From Shewanella putrefaciens (GTDB lineage: Bacteria; Pseudomonadota; Gammaproteobacteria; Enterobacterales; Shewanellaceae), in NCBI RefSeq assembly GCF_016406305.1, contig NZ_CP066369.1, positions 638,501-702,500 of the forward strand: a DNA stretch of 64,000 bases. The letters are read 5' to 3'. Below are positions 46,332-54,673 of the stretch, one piece after another. A program made the position numbers and the translations under genes. Below the pieces are notes generated by a model that had not been told where the DNA came from, searched no databases, and saw nothing but the letters and a program-made list of their open reading frames with translations. Position 1 is the first letter of the stretch; each line of letters begins with the position of its first letter.

Positions 46332-48740
46332 ATGAAACCCCAACGTTTAGCCTTAGCCTTATCCATAACGCTATTAGGATTTCCTACCCTTACCGTCGCA
46401 GCTACCGTGCCTAGCGCCAAGATTATTAAGCAGAGCCAAGAGGCTAAAGGTTTTCTTAATCTCTATTACGAGGAATCTCAGGGGGAGTTATACCTTGAGG
46501 TCAACCGCCTTAATCAGCCTTTTCTATTGGTGACTAGCTTACCCGAAGGGGTCGGGTCGAACGATATTGGTCTCGACCGTGGTCAGCTTGGGCAAACACG
46601 TATGGTGCAGTTTGAGCGTCAAGGCCCCTATGTGCAGTTAAAGCAGCTTAATACCCAGTATCGTGCCGATACTCAGGATCCCGCCGAGAAAAGGGCCGTT
46701 GAGGAGGCATTTGCCGACTCTGTACTATGGCAGGGTAAAGTGCTTGAAGGAAAGCCGGATTTGGTGGCGATTAACGATCTGGTACTCAATGATTTACACG
46801 GGGTCGCTGCCGCATTACAACGCACGGCACAGGGGGATTATCGCCTCGATGTGAGTCGCTCGAGCCTCTTGCCCGCAAGAGTTAAATCTTTTGCGAAAAA
46901 TGCTGATGTCGATGTGCAGCTGACTTTCAAAGGCGATACCGTCGGGGACGAAGTCGCTAAGGTCACGCCCGATGGCTCCCTCGTGTCGGTGCGGATGCGT
47001 TATTCCTTCGTTGAGCTTCCTGACGCTGGTTATCAGCCCCGGCCCTATCATCCTATGAGCGGCTATTTATCCGATGAATACCGCGACTATGCCACGCCCT
47101 TTGACCAACCTTTGGTGCAGCGTTTTCTCCTGCGCCATCGCTTACAGAAGATAAATCCCGGCCCTGGGCCGAGTAAAGTGGTTGAGCCTATTATCTATTA
47201 TCTGGATCCGGGAGTCACGGAGCCGATCCGCTCGGCACTGCTCGACGGTGCGCGTTGGTGGGAGAGTGCTTTTACCCAAGCGGGTTTTATCGATGGCTTT
47301 AAAGTCGAATTACTCCCCTTAGATGCCGATCCCCAGGATATACGCTACAACATGATCCAATGGGTGCACAGGGCTACACGGGGCTGGTCCTATGGCGCCG
47401 CGCTGACCGATCCGCGCACCGGTGAAATCATTAAGGGCCATGTCACCCTTGGAAGTTTGCGTGTGCGTCAGGATTATTTGATTGCTAAAGGGCTCACTGC
47501 GGGTTGGCAGGATAGAGCCGCGGCCGAAAAAGCCGCAACTGAGCTGTCTTTAGCCCGTATTCGCCAGCTTGCCGCCCATGAAGTCGGCCATACCTTAGGG
47601 TTAGATCATAACTTTGCCGCCTCCACCAATCAGGATGCCTCAGTGATGGATTACCCCCATCCTAAAATCCAACTAAAGGGCAATGATATTGATATTTCAG
47701 CGCCCTATACCACCAGTGTTGGACCTTGGGATAATTTTACCATCGCCTATGGTTACAGCGATGAAGGGGATGCAAGTGCGCAGAAAAAACTTCAAACTCA
47801 GTTGCTTGCAGAAGTTGCGCGCAAGGGCTTGCGCTATATAGGCGAGGCAGATTCCCGCCAAAAGGATAGCAGCCATGCCTATGCGAGTCTGTGGGATAGC
47901 GGTGATGATCCTATTGCCCAGTTAACGCAGCTCGATAGGATCCGCACTAAAGCGATTGAAGGTTTCTCCAGTACGGCATTATTAGCCAATGAGCCACTCG
48001 GGGAATTGGCCGATGCATTTGCCCCGATTTATTTGCTCACCCGCTATCAAATCGATGCCGTGGCTAAGTTTATCGGTGGAATCGACTATAACTATCAATC
48101 GATTGGCGAAGGTAGCCGCTGGAGCTATATTGCACCGCAGTTGCAGTCTACGGGTTTAGATGCCTTGCTTAAAACCTTGGATGCGACGAGTTTAACCGTA
48201 CCACAAACCTTACTCGATAGTTTAGTGCCCAAGGCGGGGAATTATCAGGCATCACGGGAATCCTTTGACTCAGGTTTAGGTGTCCAAACGGATCCCTTCG
48301 GAATGGCCGAAGTCTTTAGTCGCCATACCATTAACCTGTTATTGATGCCTAAGCGTTTGAACCGTGTTAGCCAAGCGTCGATGGTGGATAATGAGCAGTT
48401 ATCCGTAACCGTTTTGCTCGATAAGTTATTTGCCGCCACGTTATATCAAGAGGATAAGCTTGGGCTGGTTGAAGGCGTGTGGATGCGGGTCAATGCGGTA
48501 GTGATTGATGAACTGCTTGCGACTCTGCACCATTCAGAGACGTCACCAGAGGTTAAAGCCATGATTAACGATCGCGCTCAATTTGTGATTAAGCAATTAA
48601 AAGCGAAGGCGAATCGGGCCAATGCAACCCGGGCTGCCCATTATACTTGGCTGCTGCAAGTGCTCAGTGCTGGGCTTGGGGATCCTAAGGCAAGGCTGAT
48701 AGCTCAGCCTCTTACTCTACCACCGGGGGCGCCTATCTAA
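46332..48740 (+). CDS. Exported zinc-dependent metalloprotease (DUF5117/DUF5118 type)
   Basis: An 802-residue exported protein. Signal peptide MKPQRLALALSITLLGFPTLTVAA, then DUF5118/5117-like regions and the metzincin-type site HEVGHTLGLDHNF (about 400-420) with a SVMDYPHP Met-turn-like segment. The start ATG 46332 has AGGAGG upstream; longer frames would precede the signal peptide. Substrates are unknown; related proteins are abundant in Shewanella and Bacteroidetes. Confidence 0.88.
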   Translation: MKPQRLALALSITLLGFPTLTVAATVPSAKIIKQSQEAKGFLNLYYEESQGELYLEVNRLNQPFLLVTSLPEGVGSNDIGLDRGQLGQTRMVQFERQGPYVQLKQLNTQYRADTQDPAEKRAVEEAFADSVLWQGKVLEGKPDLVAINDLVLNDLHGVAAALQRTAQGDYRLDVSRSSLLPARVKSFAKNADVDVQLTFKGDTVGDEVAKVTPDGSLVSVRMRYSFVELPDAGYQPRPYHPMSGYLSDEYRDYATPFDQPLVQRFLLRHRLQKINPGPGPSKVVEPIIYYLDPGVTEPIRSALLDGARWWESAFTQAGFIDGFKVELLPLDADPQDIRYNMIQWVHRATRGWSYGAALTDPRTGEIIKGHVTLGSLRVRQDYLIAKGLTAGWQDRAAAEKAATELSLARIRQLAAHEVGHTLGLDHNFAASTNQDASVMDYPHPKIQLKGNDIDISAPYTTSVGPWDNFTIAYGYSDEGDASAQKKLQTQLLAEVARKGLRYIGEADSRQKDSSHAYASLWDSGDDPIAQLTQLDRIRTKAIEGFSSTALLANEPLGELADAFAPIYLLTRYQIDAVAKFIGGIDYNYQSIGEGSRWSYIAPQLQSTGLDALLKTLDATSLTVPQTLLDSLVPKAGNYQASRESFDSGLGVQTDPFGMAEVFSRHTINLLLMPKRLNRVSQASMVDNEQLSVTVLLDKLFAATLYQEDKLGLVEGVWMRVNAVVIDELLATLHHSETSPEVKAMINDRAQFVIKQLKAKANRANATRAAHYTWLLQVLSAGLGDPKARLIAQPLTLPPGAPI

Positions 48741-48792
48741 GCTTGAAAATATTAGCTAGAAAATGAAATAGGCGTAGCTGAAATCGCAACAG

Positions 48793-50601
48793 TTAAGCGC
48801 CTATTTCTTTAGGGTTTTTGGGGTAAAAATAGTCGGTTTTACGCTCTAGGTGATTAAAACGCCGCGTGTTTTTGTAGGGCAATTTCATAAAGCCTGATAC
48901 GCCATGACCTTGGATTTTGCCGACATAATGCAAGATACGATCGAGACTGGCACGAAACGCCGCCTGTTTGCGGGGGTTGAGTAATTTCAGATAGCTGTGG
49001 ATCTTTAAGTGATTCGGCAGCGCCTCAAAAATGATGCAGCCCGTGTGGTGGATTTGGTTGATCCGCGCCAATTCCTCCATGATTTCACTCGGTAATTCCA
49101 GGTTTTCATCGGGATCTTTGCCGTCTTCAAAGTAGGAATGTAACCGCGATTTATCCTCGAGCGTGGGCACATCGCCGACTTCGAAGGGCAGTTGTAAATC
49201 GGCACTGGCGACAAAGGGTTCGTGGGTGTTTTCCCGCTCGATATGCAGTGTGTCCCTCGCGTTAAAGAAACAGGCCTTAAACACCCCGATACGTTTAATG
49301 CCCCGTGCCAGCGTGACCATATTATTGACCGCAATAATTAAGGCGCTTTTTTGTTTGGCATCGTAAATCGCAAGATTGGAATCGATAAACACGCCAGTTT
49401 CCTGCCAATGGATAGCGAGTCCACCGACGATAGGATATTGCGCTAACCGACCCACAGCGGCAATAAAGCCTTTTTCGGTATCGCCCATGCCCGCGAGGAA
49501 GTTGCGATAGTATTTCTCGAGCTGAATATCATCCATTTTTGCGATCGGATCTTGGGCATTATGCTCCTTTAAAAAGGATTTCCGGGAACTGTAGCTCACG
49601 GTTTCTACATCCTTCTCACGGGACTGCACCCAGACGGGGATCTCACCCTGTAGTTCAGCTTTCGGCAGTTCGGGTAGGTGTAATCTGTGGCTGTGGCGCA
49701 TGCTTTTTAAAAAGTAATCCCCCGCAATGTTACGTTGCTTGGCATCGCTACTGAGCATGCCTTCTAAGGTGCGGGCAAGCTCCATAGGTAACCCTATGCT
49801 GGTGGGGGGAATGACCTGCGCCCCGAAACGGCTCGCTTGCCCAGAGGCGAGGGCATATAAGGTTGCCGCAACCCCTTGTTCATCAAAACGTGGGCTTGAG
49901 AGGGCGCCATTGAGCTGCTCCTCACCGATAAAATACACGTCCCCCATGCGGGCATTGGTGTGCTGCTGATCGCTCGACATCAGCGCCATGACGTTATCTT
50001 CGACGGGCTTGTTATATTCGTCCCGCTGGGCGAATACCGCCGAGCCCCAATCGATCAATGACAAGTGTTGGCTTTGGGTATCATAGACTAAGTTTGAAGG
50101 CTTAATATCGCCATGAACCAATGGCTTACCTGTACGTAGGTAATACAAGATATCGGCCAATTGCCGGGCAATACTCATCACCATGGCCGTGGGCAGAGCG
50201 CCTAAACGGCGGCAAAGCTGCTCAAGATCTTCTCCCTTAGCGCGTTCCATCACTAGGATCCCTTGCTTGCCGACCCGCTCAAATTTGATGGCGGCGGGAA
50301 CATTGGGATGCTTGAGCAAGGACAGCATAAAGGCTTCTTCTTCGAGCCTGTCTTGAATATGTTGCGGTAGATTAATCCGTGAAAATTTAAAGACATGGGC
50401 ATCGCCCGCAAGATTGACTCCCGCAAAAACGAAGCCATAGGCCCCCTTGCCGATAAATTCGATATCGGTATAGCCCAATTTACTCAGCTGTTGTTTACAG
50501 AGACGGATCCAAGCCTTGTGCTTGCGGGCATCATTGGCCTTAAGCAAATAGATGGATTGCTCTTCAGAAATGTAAAAATGCTGTAGCTGGGGTGTTTGCA
50601 A
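48793..50601 (-). CDS. Serine/threonine protein kinase with unusual active-site motifs
   Basis: An about 600-residue cytoplasmic protein. Numbering from an alternative ATG at 50625: Gly loop GKGAYGFVF (59-67), Lys K80, Glu E97, catalytic loop HGDIKPSN (H171-D173, in place of HRD) and DWG (192-194, in place of DFG). The C-terminal ~300 residues match nothing I recognise. TTG at 50601 is the preferred start because AAGGAG sits seven bases upstream, whereas the ATG at 50625 has none. Monocistronic; no phosphatase gene adjacent. Confidence 0.82.
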   Translation of the reverse strand: MQTPQLQHFYISEEQSIYLLKANDARKHKAWIRLCKQQLSKLGYTDIEFIGKGAYGFVFAGVNLAGDAHVFKFSRINLPQHIQDRLEEEAFMLSLLKHPNVPAAIKFERVGKQGILVMERAKGEDLEQLCRRLGALPTAMVMSIARQLADILYYLRTGKPLVHGDIKPSNLVYDTQSQHLSLIDWGSAVFAQRDEYNKPVEDNVMALMSSDQQHTNARMGDVYFIGEEQLNGALSSPRFDEQGVAATLYALASGQASRFGAQVIPPTSIGLPMELARTLEGMLSSDAKQRNIAGDYFLKSMRHSHRLHLPELPKAELQGEIPVWVQSREKDVETVSYSSRKSFLKEHNAQDPIAKMDDIQLEKYYRNFLAGMGDTEKGFIAAVGRLAQYPIVGGLAIHWQETGVFIDSNLAIYDAKQKSALIIAVNNMVTLARGIKRIGVFKACFFNARDTLHIERENTHEPFVASADLQLPFEVGDVPTLEDKSRLHSYFEDGKDPDENLELPSEIMEELARINQIHHTGCIIFEALPNHLKIHSYLKLLNPRKQAAFRASLDRILHYVGKIQGHGVSGFMKLPYKNTRRFNHLERKTDYFYPKNPKEIGA

Positions 50602-50855
50602 AATCGTGCTCCTTGTTTTGTTCATTTAACCAGTAAGCGGGGGAAATAATCAAATAAGGGCAATATTTATTTTTACCTATTTATGTATAAGGCTGAGAGT
50701 TAGCGTGATTGTCGGCTTACCTATCCCATCATTTCGTCGCTGACTTTGACTTATATCAAATTAAATTGGGTGAACTATAGGTAATCTTTGGCGTAATGGA
50801 TGGGATAAAATTTTGTTAAATAACCCGCAGGCAAAATGTATTTGAAGGAGGGCAT

Positions 50856-51197
50856 ATGCCCGCCCAATATAAAGCGTTACTGATTGAACTATTAGAATAT
50901 CCGCGTAAACGAATCCTACAGTCAATGGAGGTGACCCATTGCCCCCACGCGGTGTTTTTTAATGACAGTGATGAGCAGTGTTTAACTTGTCATCAGGGCA
51001 TGGAATGCATTTGGATGAACCAGAACGATGAACTCGTTGCGGTAGAGAAAAAATCCATTGCCGAATTGAAGCAGCAATTGTTGATTGCGGTGGATTTTAT
51101 TGACTCCTCCCTGAGCCCACATCACTTATCTCGCCGCCAATGTCAGTGTGATAATTGTGTTTGGCTTCGTAAAGTGCAGGCTGCGCTAGATCAGTAA
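50856..51197 (+). CDS. Cys-rich small protein, function unknown
   Basis: A 113-residue soluble protein with seven cysteines: THCPHAVFF, EQCLTCHQGMECIW and RRQCQCDNCVW. Their spacing looks like a metal- or Fe-S-binding fold. AAGGAGG four bases upstream of ATG supports the start. It is not linked to its neighbours in an obvious pathway. Confidence 0.6.
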   Translation: MPAQYKALLIELLEYPRKRILQSMEVTHCPHAVFFNDSDEQCLTCHQGMECIWMNQNDELVAVEKKSIAELKQQLLIAVDFIDSSLSPHHLSRRQCQCDNCVWLRKVQAALDQ

Positions 51198-51301
51198 GTG
51201 AGTCTTTACATCCCTATGATTAACTTGCTATATCAGAGTTTTTGCATCCATAGAGAAATGCCATTAGAGTAAGGGTCATTTTAGTGATTTGAGATATAGC
51301 T

Positions 51302-51958
51302 ATGGAACCCGGTTTTTGGCATGACAAGTGGCATCAGCAGCAAATAGGTTTTCATCAACAGGATATCAATCCTTTCCTCGTTAAATATTGGCAGAAGCTT
51401 GCATTGCCGGCCACTGCCAAAGTCTTTGTTCCCCTGTGTGGTAAGTCATTGGATATGTGCTTTTTGGCCGAACAGGGCCATCAAGTGATAGGTTGTGAGT
51501 TAAATGAGCTAGCAGTGCAGCAATTTTTCAGTGATAACCAGCTCGAGATGACCAAAACCGCAGTGGGCGAGCATCAGCATTATCAAACCGAGCAAATCAG
51601 TTTATACCAAGGCGATATCTTCACCTTACCGAATGAACTTACGCAGGATGTGACGGCATTTTATGACCGTGCGGCCTTGATCGCTTGGCCCGAAAGTATG
51701 CGTGCCCAATATGCTAAGCAATTAGCGAGTTTATTACCCAGTGGCAGCCTAGGCTTGCTCGTGACCTTAGATTATCCGCAGGAGGCATTAAACGGCCCAC
51801 CGTTTGCGGTATCACCGACTTGGATTGAGACATATTTAACCGAGGATTTTGAAATCCAACTCTTGGATTGTCAGGATGTGCTTGCGGATAACCCAAGGTT
51901 TATAAAGAAAGAAGTGCCTTGGCTGAATGAGGCCGCTTACCTTTTAAAACGTAAATAG
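51302..51958 (+). CDS. tpm: Thiopurine S-methyltransferase
   Basis: A 218-residue SAM-dependent methyltransferase of the TPMT family: [59 protein letters not shown]. Bacterial members also methylate tellurite and selenium compounds. Length agrees with the family (about 218). Confidence 0.92.
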   Translation: MEPGFWHDKWHQQQIGFHQQDINPFLVKYWQKLALPATAKVFVPLCGKSLDMCFLAEQGHQVIGCELNELAVQQFFSDNQLEMTKTAVGEHQHYQTEQISLYQGDIFTLPNELTQDVTAFYDRAALIAWPESMRAQYAKQLASLLPSGSLGLLVTLDYPQEALNGPPFAVSPTWIETYLTEDFEIQLLDCQDVLADNPRFIKKEVPWLNEAAYLLKRK

Positions 51959-52249
51959 CAAAAACGATGTAATACCGCTGCCGCCCCCCATTTTGCTGGT
52001 TCACTTAGTGGGGAGGCGCGTAATGGGGGCACCATCAATAAACCGAACCGCAGGTGTGGTTTTACTCACTTGCACAAATGCGCCCATGGCCGACAAAGGC
52101 GAAAGCTAGCCTGCCTATTGATTGGGTTAATTCGAAATAGATCAATTAAATAGAGAGGGATATTAGATAGAGAGGTCAATTAGAGGGGCGTCAAGGAGAC
52201 GTTTGGGTCTGTAGAGGGATACGCAAAGGCCGAACGAAAACTTCAGAGC
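51959..52249. other. Intergenic region without recognised features
   Basis: About 290 bp between converging tpm and bfd. It has no ORF or terminator I can support. Confidence 0.4.
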
Positions 52250-52441
52250 TTAAGCGACCTCGTAATAATTTGGCTCGAGTTCTAATTGGTTCTGAATGAT
52301 CTGCACTGCCATTCTGGCGCATTTACCACACTGATTTGCAACACCCAAGCGCTTCTTAACATCAGCGAGTGAGCTGTCGCCCTGGCTTACGGCATTTTTA
52401 ATTTGCGTGTCAGTGATTGCATGGCAAAGACAAACGTACAT
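52250..52441 (-). CDS. bfd: Bacterioferritin-associated ferredoxin
   Basis: A 63-residue [2Fe-2S] ferredoxin with the BFD pattern MYVCLCHAITD and a later CGKCAR, i.e. the C-x-C plus C-x2-C ligands. It reduces bacterioferritin to release stored iron. The start 52441 has GGGGA eight bases upstream. No bfr gene is adjacent in this window. Confidence 0.9.
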   Translation of the reverse strand: MYVCLCHAITDTQIKNAVSQGDSSLADVKKRLGVANQCGKCARMAVQIIQNQLELEPNYYEVA

Positions 52442-52477
52442 TTTTTCGTCCCCAATCTGAATTGTGCTAATTCTAAA

Positions 52478-52492
52478 TGAAAACACTTATCA
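52478..52492. promoter_or_regulatory. Candidate Fur box upstream of bfd
   Basis: TGAAAACACTTATCA matches the 7-1-7 Fur core TGATAAT-N-ATTATCA at 11 of 14 specified positions and lies 36 bases upstream of the bfd start codon. Iron repression of bfd is known in enterics. Confidence 0.5.
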
Positions 52493-52555
52493 AATGCAAT
52501 CGTGATTTTTTATCTTAGCCAAAGTCTTTACTTATTTTGTTACGCGGCGCGCATT

Positions 52556-53491
52556 TTAGTAACCCCTAGCAAAGTCAATTTGGGATAACAAGGGCTCACC
52601 TTTGATGAATCTATGGTAGTTATCGCTAAAAATATCAACGATTTGCTCTGGATGGCTGGGCGCCGAAATGTGTGGTGTGATCACAGCGTTAGGTCTGTCC
52701 CAAATAGGGTGGCTTGCTGGTAAAGGTTCTTGGTGAAATACATCTAATACCGCTTGTTGCAACGGATGGGCGATAAGCTGCGCATTGAGTGCATCGAGAT
52801 CTAATACATCGCCACGGCCCACATTCATCAGGATGGCATCTTCCTTTAGCATTGATAGCCTAGGTGCATTCAGAATATTGCGCGTTTCCGGTGTGCTTGG
52901 CAGCAAATTGACGACCACATCGGCATCATTTATGGCTAGTTCTAATCTTGATATGACTTCAATTTGATCAAACCCTGCAACGGCTTGACCGCTGCGGTTT
53001 ATTCCCGTCACTTGCATCCCAAAATGTTTTGCCGTCTGTGCAACTTGCTGTGCAATAGAGCCCGTACCGAGCAGTAGGAGCCGCATTCCTTGTAATGTCG
53101 AGTGGCGCATTGGGGGCTGAGCCTGCCAGTTTTTTTGCCGCTGTTGTTGCTCGTAAAAATGGTGTCCACGGATATGTGCAAGCAAATAACCAAACAGATA
53201 CTCACTCATTAACGGCCCAAAAATTCCTTTTATATTAGTGAGCTGATAGTCTTTCCTTCCCCTTGGACTGAGTAGGGCATCGATACCCGCAAAGCTAGAC
53301 TGTAGCCATTGCAGTTTTTTGGCGTGGGGCAATAAAGGTGCGGCGAGTTTAGGTTCAGCGAGCCAGATGTCGGCGTTAGCGATATTGGCGGGGTCATCAC
53401 TGAGTAACACGAGATCCGTTAGCTTTTGTGCCTCAATCAGTTGGCGATAATGCTCATTTGCCTTAGTGAGTAAGAGTAACTTGTGCCCCAT
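52556..53491 (-). CDS. D-2-hydroxyacid dehydrogenase
   Basis: A 311-residue NAD(P)-dependent dehydrogenase of the glyoxylate/hydroxypyruvate reductase type. Rossmann motif LLLLGTGSIAQQVAQ; catalytic Arg in NVGRGDV; Glu in FHQEPLP; His in VITPHISAPS. Substrate unknown. GGGA lies before ATG. Confidence 0.88.
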   Translation of the reverse strand: MGHKLLLLTKANEHYRQLIEAQKLTDLVLLSDDPANIANADIWLAEPKLAAPLLPHAKKLQWLQSSFAGIDALLSPRGRKDYQLTNIKGIFGPLMSEYLFGYLLAHIRGHHFYEQQQRQKNWQAQPPMRHSTLQGMRLLLLGTGSIAQQVAQTAKHFGMQVTGINRSGQAVAGFDQIEVISRLELAINDADVVVNLLPSTPETRNILNAPRLSMLKEDAILMNVGRGDVLDLDALNAQLIAHPLQQAVLDVFHQEPLPASHPIWDRPNAVITPHISAPSHPEQIVDIFSDNYHRFIKGEPLLSQIDFARGY

Positions 53492-53582
53492 GGCGTCTCC
53501 CTTTATGCTTGGTTATCGTTATTTTTCAATGTGCTGGTGGTCAAGATTTGGGGCTACGTAGCACCTTTTTAGGTTGAGTATT

Positions 53583-53918
53583 ATGTTTGAACAGTTAGTT
53601 GCGATCATTGCCCACTTGGGGAATATGCTGCGCCCTTGGGCATTTGATATTGCCACCGCTATGTTGGTGTGTCTGATTTTAGTGTTTTCGGCCGATATTA
53701 ACCGCACGATCAGGCGCCATCTTTTGGGGCATTCCTTTGTGTTACGAACCGTTGTTTTTATTATTGTAAATGCCTTCGGCTATGGTCTATTGATTGTCAA
53801 AGTCATCCCTTGGATGGCAAGGCAAATCGTGGCTATGCCATCCCATTGGATGTTTCTACTCATTCTGGCCATGTTTATTTTTATCGGCTATTGGGCACAG
53901 CGAAATAACCAAGCTTAA
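53583..53918 (+). CDS. DUF3392 membrane protein
   Basis: A 111-residue protein with three hydrophobic segments (DIATAMLVCLILVFS; VVFIIVNAFGYGLLIVKVI; MFLLILAMFIFIGYW) and the DUF3392 pattern DINRTIRRHL. Start 53583 is taken because AGG lies upstream; a TTG at 53574 would overlap it. Function unknown. Confidence 0.8.
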   Translation: MFEQLVAIIAHLGNMLRPWAFDIATAMLVCLILVFSADINRTIRRHLLGHSFVLRTVVFIIVNAFGYGLLIVKVIPWMARQIVAMPSHWMFLLILAMFIFIGYWAQRNNQA

Positions 53919-53936
53919 TCACCCTAGATAACTCAC

Positions 53937-54659
53937 TTACTCAAAATAACCTTGGTAATTGGTGCTGCTGGTTTGAGTGAGTGCTTTCATGGCCCGATCG
54001 GGATAATTGCTAAAAATACCGTCGACCCCCATTTGCTTAAGTGCATGAATATCATCTTGATGATCGACGGTATAGACATACACTTTAGCGCCCCTGTGGT
54101 GGGCATCATCTACCAGAGCTTGGCTGATAAAACTGATATCTAAGTGTAATGAGTAAGCCGCTAGTTCACTGACTACCGCCGCGCCATCTAAGGGAATACT
54201 GGCAAGGAGTGGTGCGACTAAGGCCCCAGGTAATGCCTGCTTTACTGCCTGCAGATAGGGGTGATTAAAGGAGGAAAGCAGCAATTGCTCAGGAGTAAAA
54301 CCGAGTTCGTTTAATGCCTTTGGATATAAGTCGAGCAAAGGTGCAACGGTATTTATGCCCTTCAACTCAATATTGACTATGCAGCGACCCGCAACCAATT
54401 CAAGCACTTGCCAGAGTGTTGGGATTGGCTCACCCTTCACATTAATGCTTTCAAGGTAGGCACGATCGATTAAGTGGATGACGCCAGTGCCTGAGCTTTT
54501 ATGATCGAGCCGCCTATCATGGAATACGACCAGTTCGCCTTCGACATTATGGACATCAAGCTCGATAGCTTGGACACCTAATTGCAGTGCTTTAGCCATG
54601 GCGGCTAAGGTGTTTTCAACCTCGTAACCGCTGGCGCCGCGGTGAGCAAAAATAAGCAT
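53937..54659 (-). CDS. Glycerophosphodiester phosphodiesterase
   Basis: A 240-residue GDPD-family enzyme that hydrolyses glycerophosphodiesters to glycerol-3-phosphate. Catalytic features: FAHRGASGYEVENTLAAM, GVQAIELDV (metal ligands), VVFHDRRLD, and IELKG. No signal peptide, so it is a cytoplasmic UgpQ-like form. It lies 14 bp from the MscM-like gene. Confidence 0.9.
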   Translation of the reverse strand: MLIFAHRGASGYEVENTLAAMAKALQLGVQAIELDVHNVEGELVVFHDRRLDHKSSGTGVIHLIDRAYLESINVKGEPIPTLWQVLELVAGRCIVNIELKGINTVAPLLDLYPKALNELGFTPEQLLLSSFNHPYLQAVKQALPGALVAPLLASIPLDGAAVVSELAAYSLHLDISFISQALVDDAHHRGAKVYVYTVDHQDDIHALKQMGVDGIFSNYPDRAMKALTQTSSTNYQGYFE

Positions 54660-54673
54660 GTTCTACAATCCTG

